Shown here: positions 12,143 through 23,445 of the stretch, piece after piece
Layout of the letters: each line of letters opens with the position of its first letter
How positions within the stretch are numbered: position 1 is the first letter of the stretch
NCBI GenBank assembly: GCA_026874595.1
Contig: CM049318.1
Span: 52,230,750 to 52,294,749, forward strand
DNA: 64,000 nt
Direction: 5' to 3'
DNA from: Sipunculus nudus
Lineage: Eukaryota; Annelida; Sipuncula; Golfingiida; Sipunculidae
The notes under the pieces: generated by a model
The model's database searches: none
The model's input: only the letters and a program-made list of their open reading frames with translations
What the model was told of the DNA's origin: nothing
Translations under genes and position numbers: made by a program

Positions 12143-12588
12143 TACTATTTTATGTTTGATGGCTCACTCATCATCAGCGATTACATCAGATGGTCGCAAT
12201 TTACGTATAAGCACTCCATGTTTAACATAGAAACAAACTGGGTTCTGTGACAGTTCTTCTTTAGAAACTACCCTGGGAAACAAACATGAAATATCAGGGT
12301 CCTTAAGCTGTTCTGTGATAAGTTCTGACCTTGAAAATGCTGCATCCTGTACGGGCGAGTCGTTAGACGAGTCACTAGTGACTCCCTAGAGTGTTATTAT
12401 CTGGACCATTATCCTCATGTGTGTTTTTCATGGCCATAGATCTAGTTACAGCACATGAAGGTTACAAACCAGGAATTTCCTGACTTTCAGGATCAGTGTC
12501 CTGATCAAGTGACGGCTTTTCTGTCACTATTGGTACAGGCTGTACTTTGTCACCTGCAACATCATTGCCCAGCAGCAACTGACCTCCC

Positions 12589-12834
12589 TTAAAAGATAAA
12601 GTAGTTTATGCCCACAGTAATATTCCCAGAAATCAAATCTGACTTTAAATGTATACTGTGAAGCGGAACTGAAGTGTGCCTGTCTGAAAACACACCATTA
12701 ACAAGTGCATTAGCACCATTAAAAGACCTACTAGAAAATGGCAAAGTGTTTGCTAACATGAGAGTATGGCCTGAACCAGTGTCCCTCAAAATTCTAATTG
12801 GGATAGAGTCTGAAAAATCACTTGAAAGTGACAC
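12589..12834 (-). pseudogene. Aspartic protease remnant of the LTR element
   Basis: An 81-codon minus frame carrying PIRILRDTGSGHTLM, in which D-T-G is the catalytic triplet of retropepsins and the preceding ILRDTG is typical of gypsy-type pol. It lies between the gag-like remnant and the integrase, as expected. Interrupted, with no continuous link to its neighbours. Confidence 0.7.
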
Positions 12835-13602
12835 AAATCATCATGTATGAATGGCTCAAATAACTCCATTTCAGAGTTCGGAGAGGAATCTACTACCTCA
12901 CTATCATTAAACAAAGAACTGACACTGATAGTGACAGTCATAAACCCTTTTTCAGAGTCTTTAAAGGAATTTACATCCTTATTACAAACTCCTCATTGGG
13001 GACAACAGAGGAAATTTTCCTCAGCAGAAACAAACTTTTGTTCGTCATAAGAGGACCTTGCTTCATTTGAAGTACTCTTGCAAGAGTCATAAAAGGGCTT
13101 ATTTAAAGGATACACCTCGCAGGGGTCTTGAAAGGACCTAGCCTTATTAAATTCCTCGCAGGAATCAAGTTAGGTTTTTACCCCGCAAGCTACGGATTAT
13201 TCTTTGGAATCAGACGGCACGTTGACCTCCGTAGCATCAAACTATTTTTTTAGAGTCAATAAAGGAGTTGTACCCCTTATTTACATGAAAAGAGCCTGGC
13301 TTTGTTGAACTATCAGGACTACTAGTACTGGGTGACTGCGCTTTAAACTTCTTTTGACCATACTGATTTACATTCTTGTTTGTGAATGACTTGAATTATA
13401 TTTTGCTTGTAAAAGACATTTTGTGTGTAAATGAATAATCATCAGCTTATTGAGCAGCAATGTCAAGTGTTTCAGGACTTTTCTTGTGAAGAAAAGTTTT
13501 AACATCTGCGTTTATGCAGCGCTTAAATTCCTCAAGCAAAATCAAATGGCGCAAAATCAATTGTCATCATCTTTCATTACATTTTTAGAACTACATCAGC
13601 GA

Positions 13603-14095
13603 TCAAACAACTGCTCTTTTGTTCTTGCAAATTCGACATAGGTCTGTTCTTTCGCAATTTCTGAATTTCTGGCGGTAAGCCTCCGGAACTAACTCATAAC
13701 CTTTTAGGATTAACTGTTTAAGCTTGTCATAGTCAGCAGCGGCTTCTACTAAAAGCTCTGTATAAATTTGCTCTGGCCTGCCAGTCAATACACTGTAATA
13801 GCATAATCCAATTTTCCTTAGGCCATTTTAAATTTTCAGCTACATTCTCAAAGTTTAAGAAATATTTGTCAACTTCTTTTCCTTGAAAAGGTAGGACAGG
13901 TATAATGTGTTTAGTAACATCAAAACTGTGAGTTGGGGCAGCATGTTGAACATGTTCTAATTCAAGTCTTTCTAACTCCAGTCGTTTTAACTCAATATCT
14001 TTTGTAAGTCTTTCTCTTTCTAACCGTTCATGTCCCTCTTCTCTTTGTTTTTCTTTTTCTAATTCTAACTGTTTTAATGCTAGCTCATGTTGCAT
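13603..14095 (-). pseudogene. gag-like remnant of the LTR element
   Basis: Two overlapping minus frames, 13733-14095 and 13603-13788, form one broken reading. The first has a Glu/Leu/Lys/Arg coiled coil (LERERL, LKRLELERLELE), then VLPFQGKEVDKYF. The second has TGRPEQIY, DYDKLKQLIL and YELVPEAYRQKF, which are motifs of capsid/SCAN-like gag domains common in metazoan gypsy elements. A frameshift near 13733-13788 separates them. It would have packaged element RNA. The frame is disrupted and not functional. Confidence 0.75.
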
Positions 14096-14486
14096 TTCTA
14101 ACTTTTTATTAATTCCAACTTCATAGCAAGGCTGTCATTTTTTTATGTTTCCACTTCACTCTGTTCAATCAAACCTTTGCTAACTAGATCCTGCATGATT
14201 TTTGCAATGATATCAAGCTTTCTTAAAGCTTTTTTCACACTTATCCCAAAGTGTTGTCCAAAACGCAACAACTGTTCCTTTGTCAACTGTTCAAGTTGAT
14301 CAGGGTCGGGATCCTCAACAAATGTTTCAGGTTTGAAATCTGCAATGTTAAGTTGTTAAAACAACAAAAAAACCACTGAGATAAATCCTGTAAACAATGT
14401 AATGTAAACAATGTGTAATCTTGTAAACAATGTATTGTAAGCAATGTGTCTAAGTCCAGGCCTAAAAAATTTTTAAACTATTATGC

Positions 14487-14504
14487 ATCCCGGAAGAGCC
14501 ACCA
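14487..14504 (-). other. Primer-binding site of the Gmr1-like element
   Basis: Six bases inside the 5' LTR, the plus strand reads CCCGGAAGAGCCACCA, which has the form of a tRNA 3' acceptor end finishing CCA. The minus strand is therefore its complement, starting TGGTGGCTCTTCC. The donor tRNA was not identified. Confidence 0.65.
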
Positions 14505-14510
14505 ATTTTA

Positions 14511-15153
14511 TGTTACGGGACCTAATATCATCAGATCATGTATGCGTGACGAACAAAAATTTTGTAATGGAGATAAAAAAATCAGATTCTGTAACACTAG
14601 GCAGCGTGAAATGTCAAGGGGAATGAATAAAGTAGTCAGGTTATTGTTCACAAATAATTATAATTTATTCTTAAAACAACCCTAACATTACAATACACAA
14701 AGTCAATACAATTACACAGTATAACAACAGTACAACAGTCAATACAAGTATATAAATAAAGTGTACAGTACCTGGATACCACCACCGTCATGGCGACAAA
14801 AAGTCCTTTAAAGCATATAATCCAGATGAACAGTTCACATAAATCTTTAAAGAGAATAACAGTCCAGTTCAATCACAAAATCAATCTATTGCAATCCAAA
14901 AGTGAAGTTCTGATAGTGATCCCAAAAGCAAACTGAGACTAATTAAAATCCGTCACAAATTCGAAGAAAACCTATAATTGCCGAAAAATTCCACAAACTG
15001 ACTTACACTCCTCTGTGTCCCCTGGAATATATCTCTCCTCTCTCCCGGCTCTAAAACACATCCCCTTATTTATAACTTTTCACCTCAAGCCGAGAACTTT
15101 CCATATCCCGAACAATCAAAGAGCCTAACATAATACACACGTTACAGGAAACA
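14511..15153 (-). repeat. 5' LTR (right), truncated
   Basis: Starts with TGTTACGGGACC and follows the left LTR to the shared CAGGAAACA, after which the two diverge completely. About 204 bp present in the left LTR (9300-9503) are missing. On the minus strand the lost part is the outer U3 end, where transcription control would lie. Confidence 0.85.
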
Positions 15154-17685
15154 CCAGTCTTCTGCAACTGAAGGAACTTGTCATGTTCATAAAATTAAGC
15201 TGGTTTCAGAACACCAGGTAACACCACAGCTGAGTAACTGGCATGATTGCTGTCGTTTGATGGTCTCAAAAATAGCAAAAAAAAATCGTACAATGGGATA
15301 TACACCAGGTATAATTGACCACTGCTATATTTGACCATTACTTTTTAAGTACATGTGTAACATGAACAATGCAAGTACTAAATATTTTGACAAAGAACCA
15401 ATTACACAATCATCACAGCTGAAATTCTCGCATGGCTGCACACAACACAAAAATGATTTTAGCTGGCACCATCAGTCTTGTATACGACTAAGCTATCAGA
15501 GTTGATGCTGTTGAATACGTATGCCCAATTTTAGGCTGATATATCAAACCCCTCCTGAGAAATAAGCGGGGACATAAACTGTTAAAAAAATTATTGTAGG
15601 TGGCCCCATCAGTCTTGTATAAGACAAAGCTATCCGATGTGTAAAAATATACCCAATTCTAGGCTGATATATCGAATTCCTCCGCAGGCACATACACTTT
15701 GCAAAAGTCATTGTAGGTGGCGTCTTCTGATTTGTGAACGAGAAAGCCATCACAGATGCATAGACAGATCAAAATATCAGGCCAATACATCAAACTTCTC
15801 TTTAGTCTGATGCACTGGGCTGACCACGCTTAGGTGAGGAAGGAAGTTGCCCCGAGTGAACTGTGACAAGTTGCTTGCTCATGCTACTGCACTGAGTGAA
15901 CTCTTGACTGCACCTGGCTAGACTGAGTGAACTCTTGACCTATATCTGGCTGCACTGATTGAACTCTTGACCTGTTGTCTAACCTGATACAGTTGGCAGT
16001 CTGCCAAAGCTATAAATAAATCCAGGCTGACCTTTAGCTTTTTGCTAAATCTGAAATAGTTGGCAGTCTGTCAAGCTATTTATAGATACAGACACAATCT
16101 TGGCCTGTTGGTAAATCTATTTACACATACTGAAAGACGTTGGCAAAAATGGATTTTTTTAAGCTGGTGTACTCATAAGATTTTTTATAAAAATGTTTAG
16201 AATAATGAAAGACGCAGTCCTTTCATTTTTAATGGTCTAATAAGTGTGCCGAAAAAATAATGTAACAGAGGCCACCTAAGAATCATTTTTGTGCCATGTT
16301 ACATAAATTGAAACAACAGTTTTGCAGAAAGAGTCTATTGCAGCCCTCAATTTTAAATATGCTCACTAATGGCCTCAAAAACAACTTAAGCTTTCTATGA
16401 CTCTACCAAAATTCAATGAACCCAAACTATCAATTCTTATAAAATAAAAACCCCTATCCTAGAAAATTCTTGTAAAAAATTAAACCATTTACCTTAACAG
16501 TTATATCATAAAAAATTTTAAACCTGAATGAGGCTAAATTATAAGGTTTCTGACCGTAAAACAAACAGGTCGATGTGGGTGGCGCTTTTTTAGTGATTCT
16601 ATCTCCTATTGTTTTCTAGATTGATATGTTAGTATGCTTTCTTGCCAAATGACTAATTTCAAATTCTTGTAACTCGGCGAACATTCATCAAACGAAAACC
16701 ATTTGAACAAACTTGAAAGAGCTGATATCAGGGATCAGTCTGTGAAATATTGAACCATTTGGCTGAATGATTTTTGCAAAAAGTTTGGGGATGCTAGCTT
16801 CTGCTTTCCTGAGAAATTATGAAATAAATATACTGATGACCAATGACTCCTGTACAGAAAAGGTCGATGAAGGTGGCACCAGCAATACCTCAGTTTCAAA
16901 TATCACCCAAGTGACCAACATATGCATGAAATTTGGTGATGATAGCTCCAGCCGTTTCTGATATTGTAATTTTAGTATCCTTTTTTTGGCCAAATGACTA
17001 AGTTCAGCTTCCTGTAACTCGGCCAAAATTCACTGAACTTGAACCATTCGAAAAAAAACCTGAGAAATATTGTTTCAGGAATTATTTCTGTGAAATAATG
17101 AATGATTTGGCTTGACTGTTTCGGAGAAGATTTTTTAAAGCTTTTTAACTTTTTCCCTATAAAATCTAAGTAAATGCAAGTACCCAAAAAATAAGCAAAA
17201 TCCGATAAATATTTTAGATGACTGATTTTTTGCAGAAAGTTTTGTGATGCTAGCTCCTGCCATTTACGATATAGTGGTTAACGTACAGATGACGGACGAC
17301 GCCGCACCAACGCATAAGCTCACAGGTTCTCTAAAAATGTAGATGGCGCCACCATTTTTTCGGAGTCATGGTCAATATTCACGGCAATATTTATGTAAAT
17401 CCATGCATTAATTATCAAGATACTGGAGGTTTTGTATCAAATTTTTAATTATTCTGGGGGGTAATTACAAGCCCCATAGCTGAGAGAATATAGGTCGCAC
17501 TGAACATATTTCAGGTTTCCAAGGGGTATTTTTTATTGACCTCCCTTGATATTCCCTAAGACGTTTCTAGGTCCAGGGGTTACTATTTGTGCCCTGCTAA
17601 CGTACACCCGGACGGCCCGACGGACGACAGACAAAGCGCCATACCAATACCTCAGTTGACCTTCAGGCAGCTGAGCTAAAAATAT
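15154..17685. repeat. Composite repeat region ending in an AGCTGAGC terminus
   Basis: No gene seen. It contains three diverged units of about 120 bp at 15460-15790 (each with TAGGTGGC/AGCTGGCACC, CATCAGTCTTGTAT and GGCTGATATATC). A TGAACTCTTGACC stretch lies at 15890-15990, and paired blocks with TTGTAACTCGGC at about 16668 and 17015. The region closes with TTGTGCCCTGCTAACG, GGACGG repeats and CAGCTGAGCTAAAAAT (17670-17685), the same right end as copy 2. Confidence 0.5.
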
Positions 17686-17765
17686 GTTCAATATAAGTAA
17701 ATGTCATGATGTTCTGACATAAGAACGTATAAACTCTCAGCTTTGAGCCAATTTTAATGCGTGTA

Positions 17766-17773
17766 TATATATA

Positions 17774-17826
<53 letters not shown>
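17766..17826. repeat. (TA)n microsatellite
   Basis: AT dinucleotides with one interruption; further (TA)n at 18437-18487 and (CT)n/(TA)n at 18557-18595. Confidence 0.9.
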
Positions 17827-17829
<3 letters not shown>

Positions 17830-18432
17830 AACAAGTTTGTAATATTACATTAAAAGCGTGTAATTAAAATAGAACACTTTAATTTACTAAGCAGCCAGTG
17901 AGGTTGTCGAGTTCACAATATACAAATGCAAGTCCGTGTCCAGCCCACTCGAGTCCAAGTCCAAAATAAAGATTTCCCATTTTAGGACAACCCGTTAGCC
18001 AAATCCTTAGGAATTTTTTTATAACTTTCATCATATTAGGATTCCATACCCTAAGTTACTGTCATGAACTGAACGACTCCTAATAACAACACTCTATATT
18101 CATGCATGTCCGCTTCATTTACTTAACATGTGTACCATCATGACGTAGCAAGAAAGTGAGAATAAGTTTCGCAGGTTTTTAGCAGTCATCGTGGGCTCGT
18201 GAGCATGCATATATCACGACACATAACTGGGCGGGTCATTCCGTCAGCATAATTAATTACATTCTTGGATAGTATATATATATATAACATCCATACATAT
18301 ATTACATGGGCGCGACCAGTTTTGGTTAAAGCAATTTTTCTAACGTGATAGTGCTCAGAATAGCAAACGTGATAACACCTAATAATATACCACAAAATCG
18401 TGATCGCTCTGTGAAATGGTATGGAACAAGAA

Positions 18433-18489
<57 letters not shown>

Positions 18490-19419
18490 TTAATTTATAT
18501 TTTCTTCTGCAATAAAGGGCTGCTAGAGTGCTCTATGGCATGGAACTAAAGCTCATTCTCTCTCTCTCTCTCTCTGTCTGTATATATATATATATGCGTG
18601 TGCCTTTATAGTGTTAATGGTTTTATTTAATTAAAAGGTTAAAATGTATATTGCCAAATATTGCTAATCGCTATTTTGATTCATACAAAGGAAAAACAGC
18701 ATCATTTCCACTCTATTCTATTAAATAAAAAATTTATGGATGAAGAGGCAAATATACCTATACCTGGGTCAGTTTTTATCGATGTATTGTTAAGAGTAAC
18801 AGGACACACGGCCAACAGAAAGAGGACGACAGTTTAACAAAACCAGGTCAGTACAAAAACAGCATATCATATACAGGTAATGTCGATAGCCATTATAACG
18901 GCGCCCCCTCTTCGGGATAACAATAAAACTTCGATCCGCTCTAAAGACAAGTTGACTGTAAAACCTTTTATTACGGTCACGCATGGGTGCAAATGTAAAG
19001 ACGCTGCACGCGAGCACAAGTTACCATGTATGTGGGACTTTCGAAGTGATTTGCTTTTAAAGCCTGGCCCAGACAAATTGGCAGCACCGGAAATAAAGAG
19101 AGGAAATTATCTAACAAAGTAGCTGTAGCAGATACGTGACAAATACATGCCTGATTACCCTTTTATGGCTTACCGTCTAAAAGTTCAACTTCTCTTTTCT
19201 TTCTGGTGTGAACATTGGGGTTTTCCTTTAAAGGTTATCTTTAGTGCAGACATACCATAAAAATTATCGTAGTTCTTTTACGGCTTCTTTATGTATTAAC
19301 ATGTGGGAACTTCCTCTAAAATAGTACGTGTGAAAAAAGAGGGTCCTAAAATCTTAATAAAGTAGAACCTCAAATTTCTAATATCTTTTTTTTTATGAAA
19401 TTTCGTTTTGAATTTTGAA

Positions 19420-20890
19420 TTTTCGTGCGGGGCGGGGCGGGCCAAAATAAAGTATGTGTGGGGCGGGCTGATGATCTGGCAGTTCATTAGAACATCAATA
19501 TTAAATTATACTTTAAAAAATATCATTTGAAGACATTGATATTTGTATAAAATGTTTTCAGGTGTTGTAAAAAATAGTTATATGAAAAGATATATTTGAA
19601 CAAATTTTAATTTATTACTGTTAAGCCCTTACACTGACTGACAGTTGTCATTATGCAATAGTGTCTTTTCTAGGTATAACGTCAATTTGTTATACAAAAT
19701 AGGTGATGCATCATTAATCTGAAATCTAGATTTTAAACAATTGTCCTTGCAATGGGAGCTGGTCATAACTTTGTATAAAGTTACCTGGCTTGATGTTGTA
19801 TATGAACTGTAACTTTGTACTTGTGTCAGGTCTCACATATAACATAATATGGCTGGGAGTGAAGCAAGGGCTTGATTACCTTTTGTCTTGTAATAGACTG
19901 TGTGTGGCTACAACTGGCTCTGTAGGTGACTCAATTGATCCAGAACTCCACAAAGCCTAAGGTGGACTCCTTGTCTCATTGTAACTCCATGTGCTGTCTA
20001 ATGGTTACTGACATTGACCACTATTCTGCCAGTTATAAGTCGATTTCGGCCGCCGACGGTATCGGCCGCCGGCCTCAATTCGACTATATCGGCCGCCAGC
20101 GCCCACCGAGCAACCATTTCGGTCTAACCCTAACCCGGTGATGACAGCTATAAGAAACACCGCTCTGGTCATGTCTGTCTCAATGAACAGACAATGGTAA
20201 CCTATAGCCAGACAATGAACCTATAGTCACATATGTCAGATTACCCCTCTACTGCTGATTAGTCTCATTTTCAGCTAATTAGCAGATTATGACTGAAAAG
20301 ATTTTTCCAGCAACACATCTCAGTATGTTATGGCTTGTGATTAGCCAATACTATTCCAAAGGGTAACTTTGGGTACACATACTTTGAAGAAATCTATTTT
20401 TTTTATCTTTTTTTATAAATTAAAGTAGAAACAGACACAATAAACCAATGGTTTGTTTATTTCCCCTGTAAATATGAAAACATATTTAAGGTGTGTTAAA
20501 TTATTATGTATAAATTAATTCCATTCAACCTATCAAACATGTCATCAAAAATATTTCATGAATTATGGTTTGAATGATTACAAAAACGTATTAAAATTAA
20601 TTTTAGATTCCAATTATCAAACATTTAATATATATTAATAATAAGCGTGGCTTTTTTAATAATAAGCGTGACATTTTTTTTAAGTATTTTGCGGGCTGGA
20701 CTGCGGGCCGGAAACCTGAAAAAAGCGGGGCGGGTGCGGGCTGAATGAAAATTTTGCGGTGCTGGTGCGGGCTAAATGAACCTTAATAACTGCGGGGCGG
20801 GCTGAATTTTTTCTTTGATTGCGGAGCGGGCTGCGGGCTGACAGGGCATGATGCGGGGCGGATGCGGCTTCAATTTTTCGGCCCGCGCAG
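19420..20890. repeat. Region bracketed by GCGGGGCGGGC stretches
   Basis: A GC-rich cluster at 20690-20890 repeats GCGGGCTG followed by AATGAA or AATTTT. The same word GGGGCGGGC appears at 19430-19470. Between them the DNA is AT-rich with a small (ATCGGCCGCC)3 cluster at 20060-20100. Probably one element's two ends; type unknown. Confidence 0.35.
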
Positions 20891-20924
20891 GGCCCCACCC
20901 CCGGTACACAGGCTGATCATTTGT

Positions 20925-21181
20925 TTATATCCAACATGTGGGTTACCCGCCAAAATAATCAAAACACACACAAGGCACTGATGGCCAGTCAGACAAACCA
21001 GAGTTTTGCAAATGACTTTTTTTTTACAGCTAGTGATCTTTACACCACACAAATGCAACTATCCGCCTTTAGTTTCAATGTTTTTCTGTTTGTCAACATG
21101 GACGCATGTACCGTGAATAACAGCTTATATTCGTTGGGGGGGTGGGGGGGGGGGGGGTGCAAAAGTGCATACAGTCGTGAC

Positions 21182-21244
<63 letters not shown>

Positions 21245-21422
21245 TGTGTGTACACACTTATGGGGTTGATATGGGGAGGGGTAATCTATTACAGTCCTGT
21301 TCAGGAGAATATATTAACTGTTTCGCCGCCTATTCTATATGACCCTTTTTTAGCAGGAATTACCTACAGTCAATTAAAAGAATTCGCAGAAAATTTACAG
21401 ATATGAATGGCTGGCTTTAAAC
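20925..21422. mobile_element. TTAA MITE relative, copy F, interrupted by (TA)n
   Basis: Has CCAGTCAGACAAACCAGAG, GCAAATGACTTTT and AACATGGACGC, then (TA)n at 21187-21241, then resumes with GCAGGAATTACCTACAGT and ends GAATGGCTGGCTTTAA. Confidence 0.45.
21187..21241. repeat. (TA)n microsatellite inside a MITE relative
   Basis: Pure TA run, with a G-rich stretch 40 bases upstream. Confidence 0.9.
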
Positions 21423-21550
21423 TTGCTACATAGCGCAGATGTAGTCTTTTATTGAAAAATGTGAAACTAGATAAAGTCCAAATAACGAAAGGAAAAAAGT
21501 CATTTTTCTCCCGAAAGCAACAATCGGTAACCAAACGCGATGTATCTTAG

Positions 21551-22343
21551 TGTTACGGAACCTAATATAAACAGATCACGTATGCGTGATGAACACAAAT
21601 TTTGTAAGGGAGATAAAAAAATCATATTCTGTAACACTAGGCAGCGTGAAATGTCTAGGGGAATGAATAAAGAAGTCAGTGGTTTTTTGTTAACAAATAA
21701 CTATAATTTATTCTTAAAATAACCCTAACAATACAATACACTAAATCAATACAATTATACAGTAAAACAGCGGTATAACAAGTCAATACAATCACATAGA
21801 AAATAATGTGCACAGTACCTGGTTACCAACACCATCACAACGATAAGTCCTTTAAATGTAAACTCTCGGAGAATGACAGTCAAGTGGAAAATTCTTGTAA
21901 CATCCAGAAAGTAAACTGAAGTCCAAATGCATAAAATCCAGAAGAAAGTCTGAAAATCTTTAATTGACGCATAAGATCCTGACACACGCTTCTGCGTCCG
22001 CTGGATTCTTCTCTGCTCTCTCTCTCTCTCTCTGCCCGTACTAAAACACAGCCCCTTTATATACCTTCACACCTCAAGCCGAGAATTTTCCACTTCTCGA
22101 ACAGTCTATAAGATCTTGCACACTAAACACGCATTTCAGGAATTATCGAGAAGAACATATCCGTGTGTATCTCCACACACCAGGTCATCACGTGACCAAC
22201 GACCAGGCGTGAAAACCCAAGGCTTACATGACAACGAGAGTTCAACCAGTACGGATTAAACATTGAATGTAATACGCGGCCAGACATGAGTGCCGAAACA
22301 GGAGTTATGCCCGTGTTACATAATAAAAAGAACACCTTTAACA
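21551..22343 (-). mobile_element. Solo LTR of the same Gmr1-like family
   Basis: Begins TGTTACGGAACC and runs parallel to the LTR at 8649 (shared AGATCACGTATGCGTGA and ACACTAGGCAGCGTGAAATG blocks), ending TTTAACA at 22343. No interior follows. It is flanked by CTTAG (21546-21550) and CTCAG (22344-22348), a 5-bp target duplication with one mismatch. A solo LTR arises by recombination between the two LTRs of a full element. Confidence 0.85.
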
Positions 22344-22348
22344 CTCAG

Positions 22349-23445
22349 GTTATGGAGAGAAACCGGCATTTTGCTAACGAACTCGCAATCAGTCGTACAG
22401 TGGAGATAATGTACTTCGCACTGAGGTGATAAATATTCAAATTGCGCAGACTCCTAATAGTACCACTCTGCTGCTTAGGGTTTATGTGCTTGAAATCTAC
22501 GGCCCACAATGCATCGCGGTTTGTATACACAAATGGCGTTGGTATACATGAAGGATGTTAAAACAGCTTGTTCAAATATCTCGGATAAAAACTGTTTACA
22601 GACAAATTACATAAACACGGGTGTTTTGTGGTTAGGACTTCAAGGAATAAGTACTCCTTTGTAAGCATGCGCATGTAAAATGTAAAGAGGCGTTTCCTTG
22701 AAATATGACGTTTGATTTTCATGTTAGACAGCTGAGACAAGTAGTCCCGGCTGACCCACACAGCCTGGCTGATAGAGGTTCTTTTTAAGCAGAAACGACC
22801 TCTGGCGGAATGGTGAAATTAAACATGAAAAAATACGTCATAGGTCTTTCTATGATGTGTAGGAGCTCTGGGTTTCAAACCACTCATACGAAAATGAAAC
22901 TAGAGTGAGTGTCCAGCTTTAAGATTCAGTCACCATAAGTAAGGTTCAAATAAATCCACCCTGGTGTTGAGGTTTGTTTTACTTTGGGTTATTTACTGTC
23001 TGTTGGCAACTTTACTCAAAAAGAGTTATGAACAGATTATGAAGCATTATGGAGCATTAGGATAAGACCAGTGAACAATCAGCTAAATTTTGCAAGTAAT
23101 CTGGATCGTCGTCATATTTTGTATACCGTAATGTCTACATCAGTTCGTATCCTCCATTAGTTCGCACACTATAAATTTCCTGAAACATAGTTTTATAATA
23201 CATATATGAATTCGTACTTCAACATACTGTGCCGATATTAGCTATTGCCGGTGACCACTTTATTGTATAGCTCAGTTTGAACTGTGATGGACGTTTCTAT
23301 GTTGCTGTGTACCCAGCCAAGTATCATCAAGATCCTGGTGGAGGATGCGGTCTTGGACTACTTCTTGTTTGATCTTTATTTAAGAGCAAACAAGAGGAAT
23401 AGTCTTTATACTCTTCTTCCATAGAACCATATTTTTAAGGACACA
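22349..23445. other. Intergenic, nothing recognised
   Basis: Unique-looking AT-rich DNA between the solo LTR and repeat copy 1. Confidence 0.4.

Larger units (their letters stand above)
8649..15153 (-). mobile_element. Decayed Ty3/gypsy-type LTR retrotransposon with integrase before RT (Gmr1-like order)
   Basis: Two similar LTRs in direct orientation (8649-9503 and 14511-15153) flank a 5-kb interior coding on the minus strand. From 5' to 3' on that strand the order is a gag-like coiled coil, protease DTG, integrase with H2C2 and core, integrase C-terminal region, reverse transcriptase with YIDD, and RNase H. A primer-binding site abuts the right LTR and a polypurine tract abuts the left one. 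Stops and frameshifts break every domain, so it is dead. The RT and integrase sequences are Ty3/gypsy-like, but the order INT-RT-RH is the one found in Ty1/copia and in the Gmr1 group of Ty3/gypsy elements. The left flank is (TA)n and the right LTR lacks its outer end, so no target duplication can be read. Confidence 0.9.

Noticed and set aside
20139-20160. Telomere-like CTAACCCTAACCC at about 20125
   Set aside because: Only two units, insufficient for an interstitial telomere.
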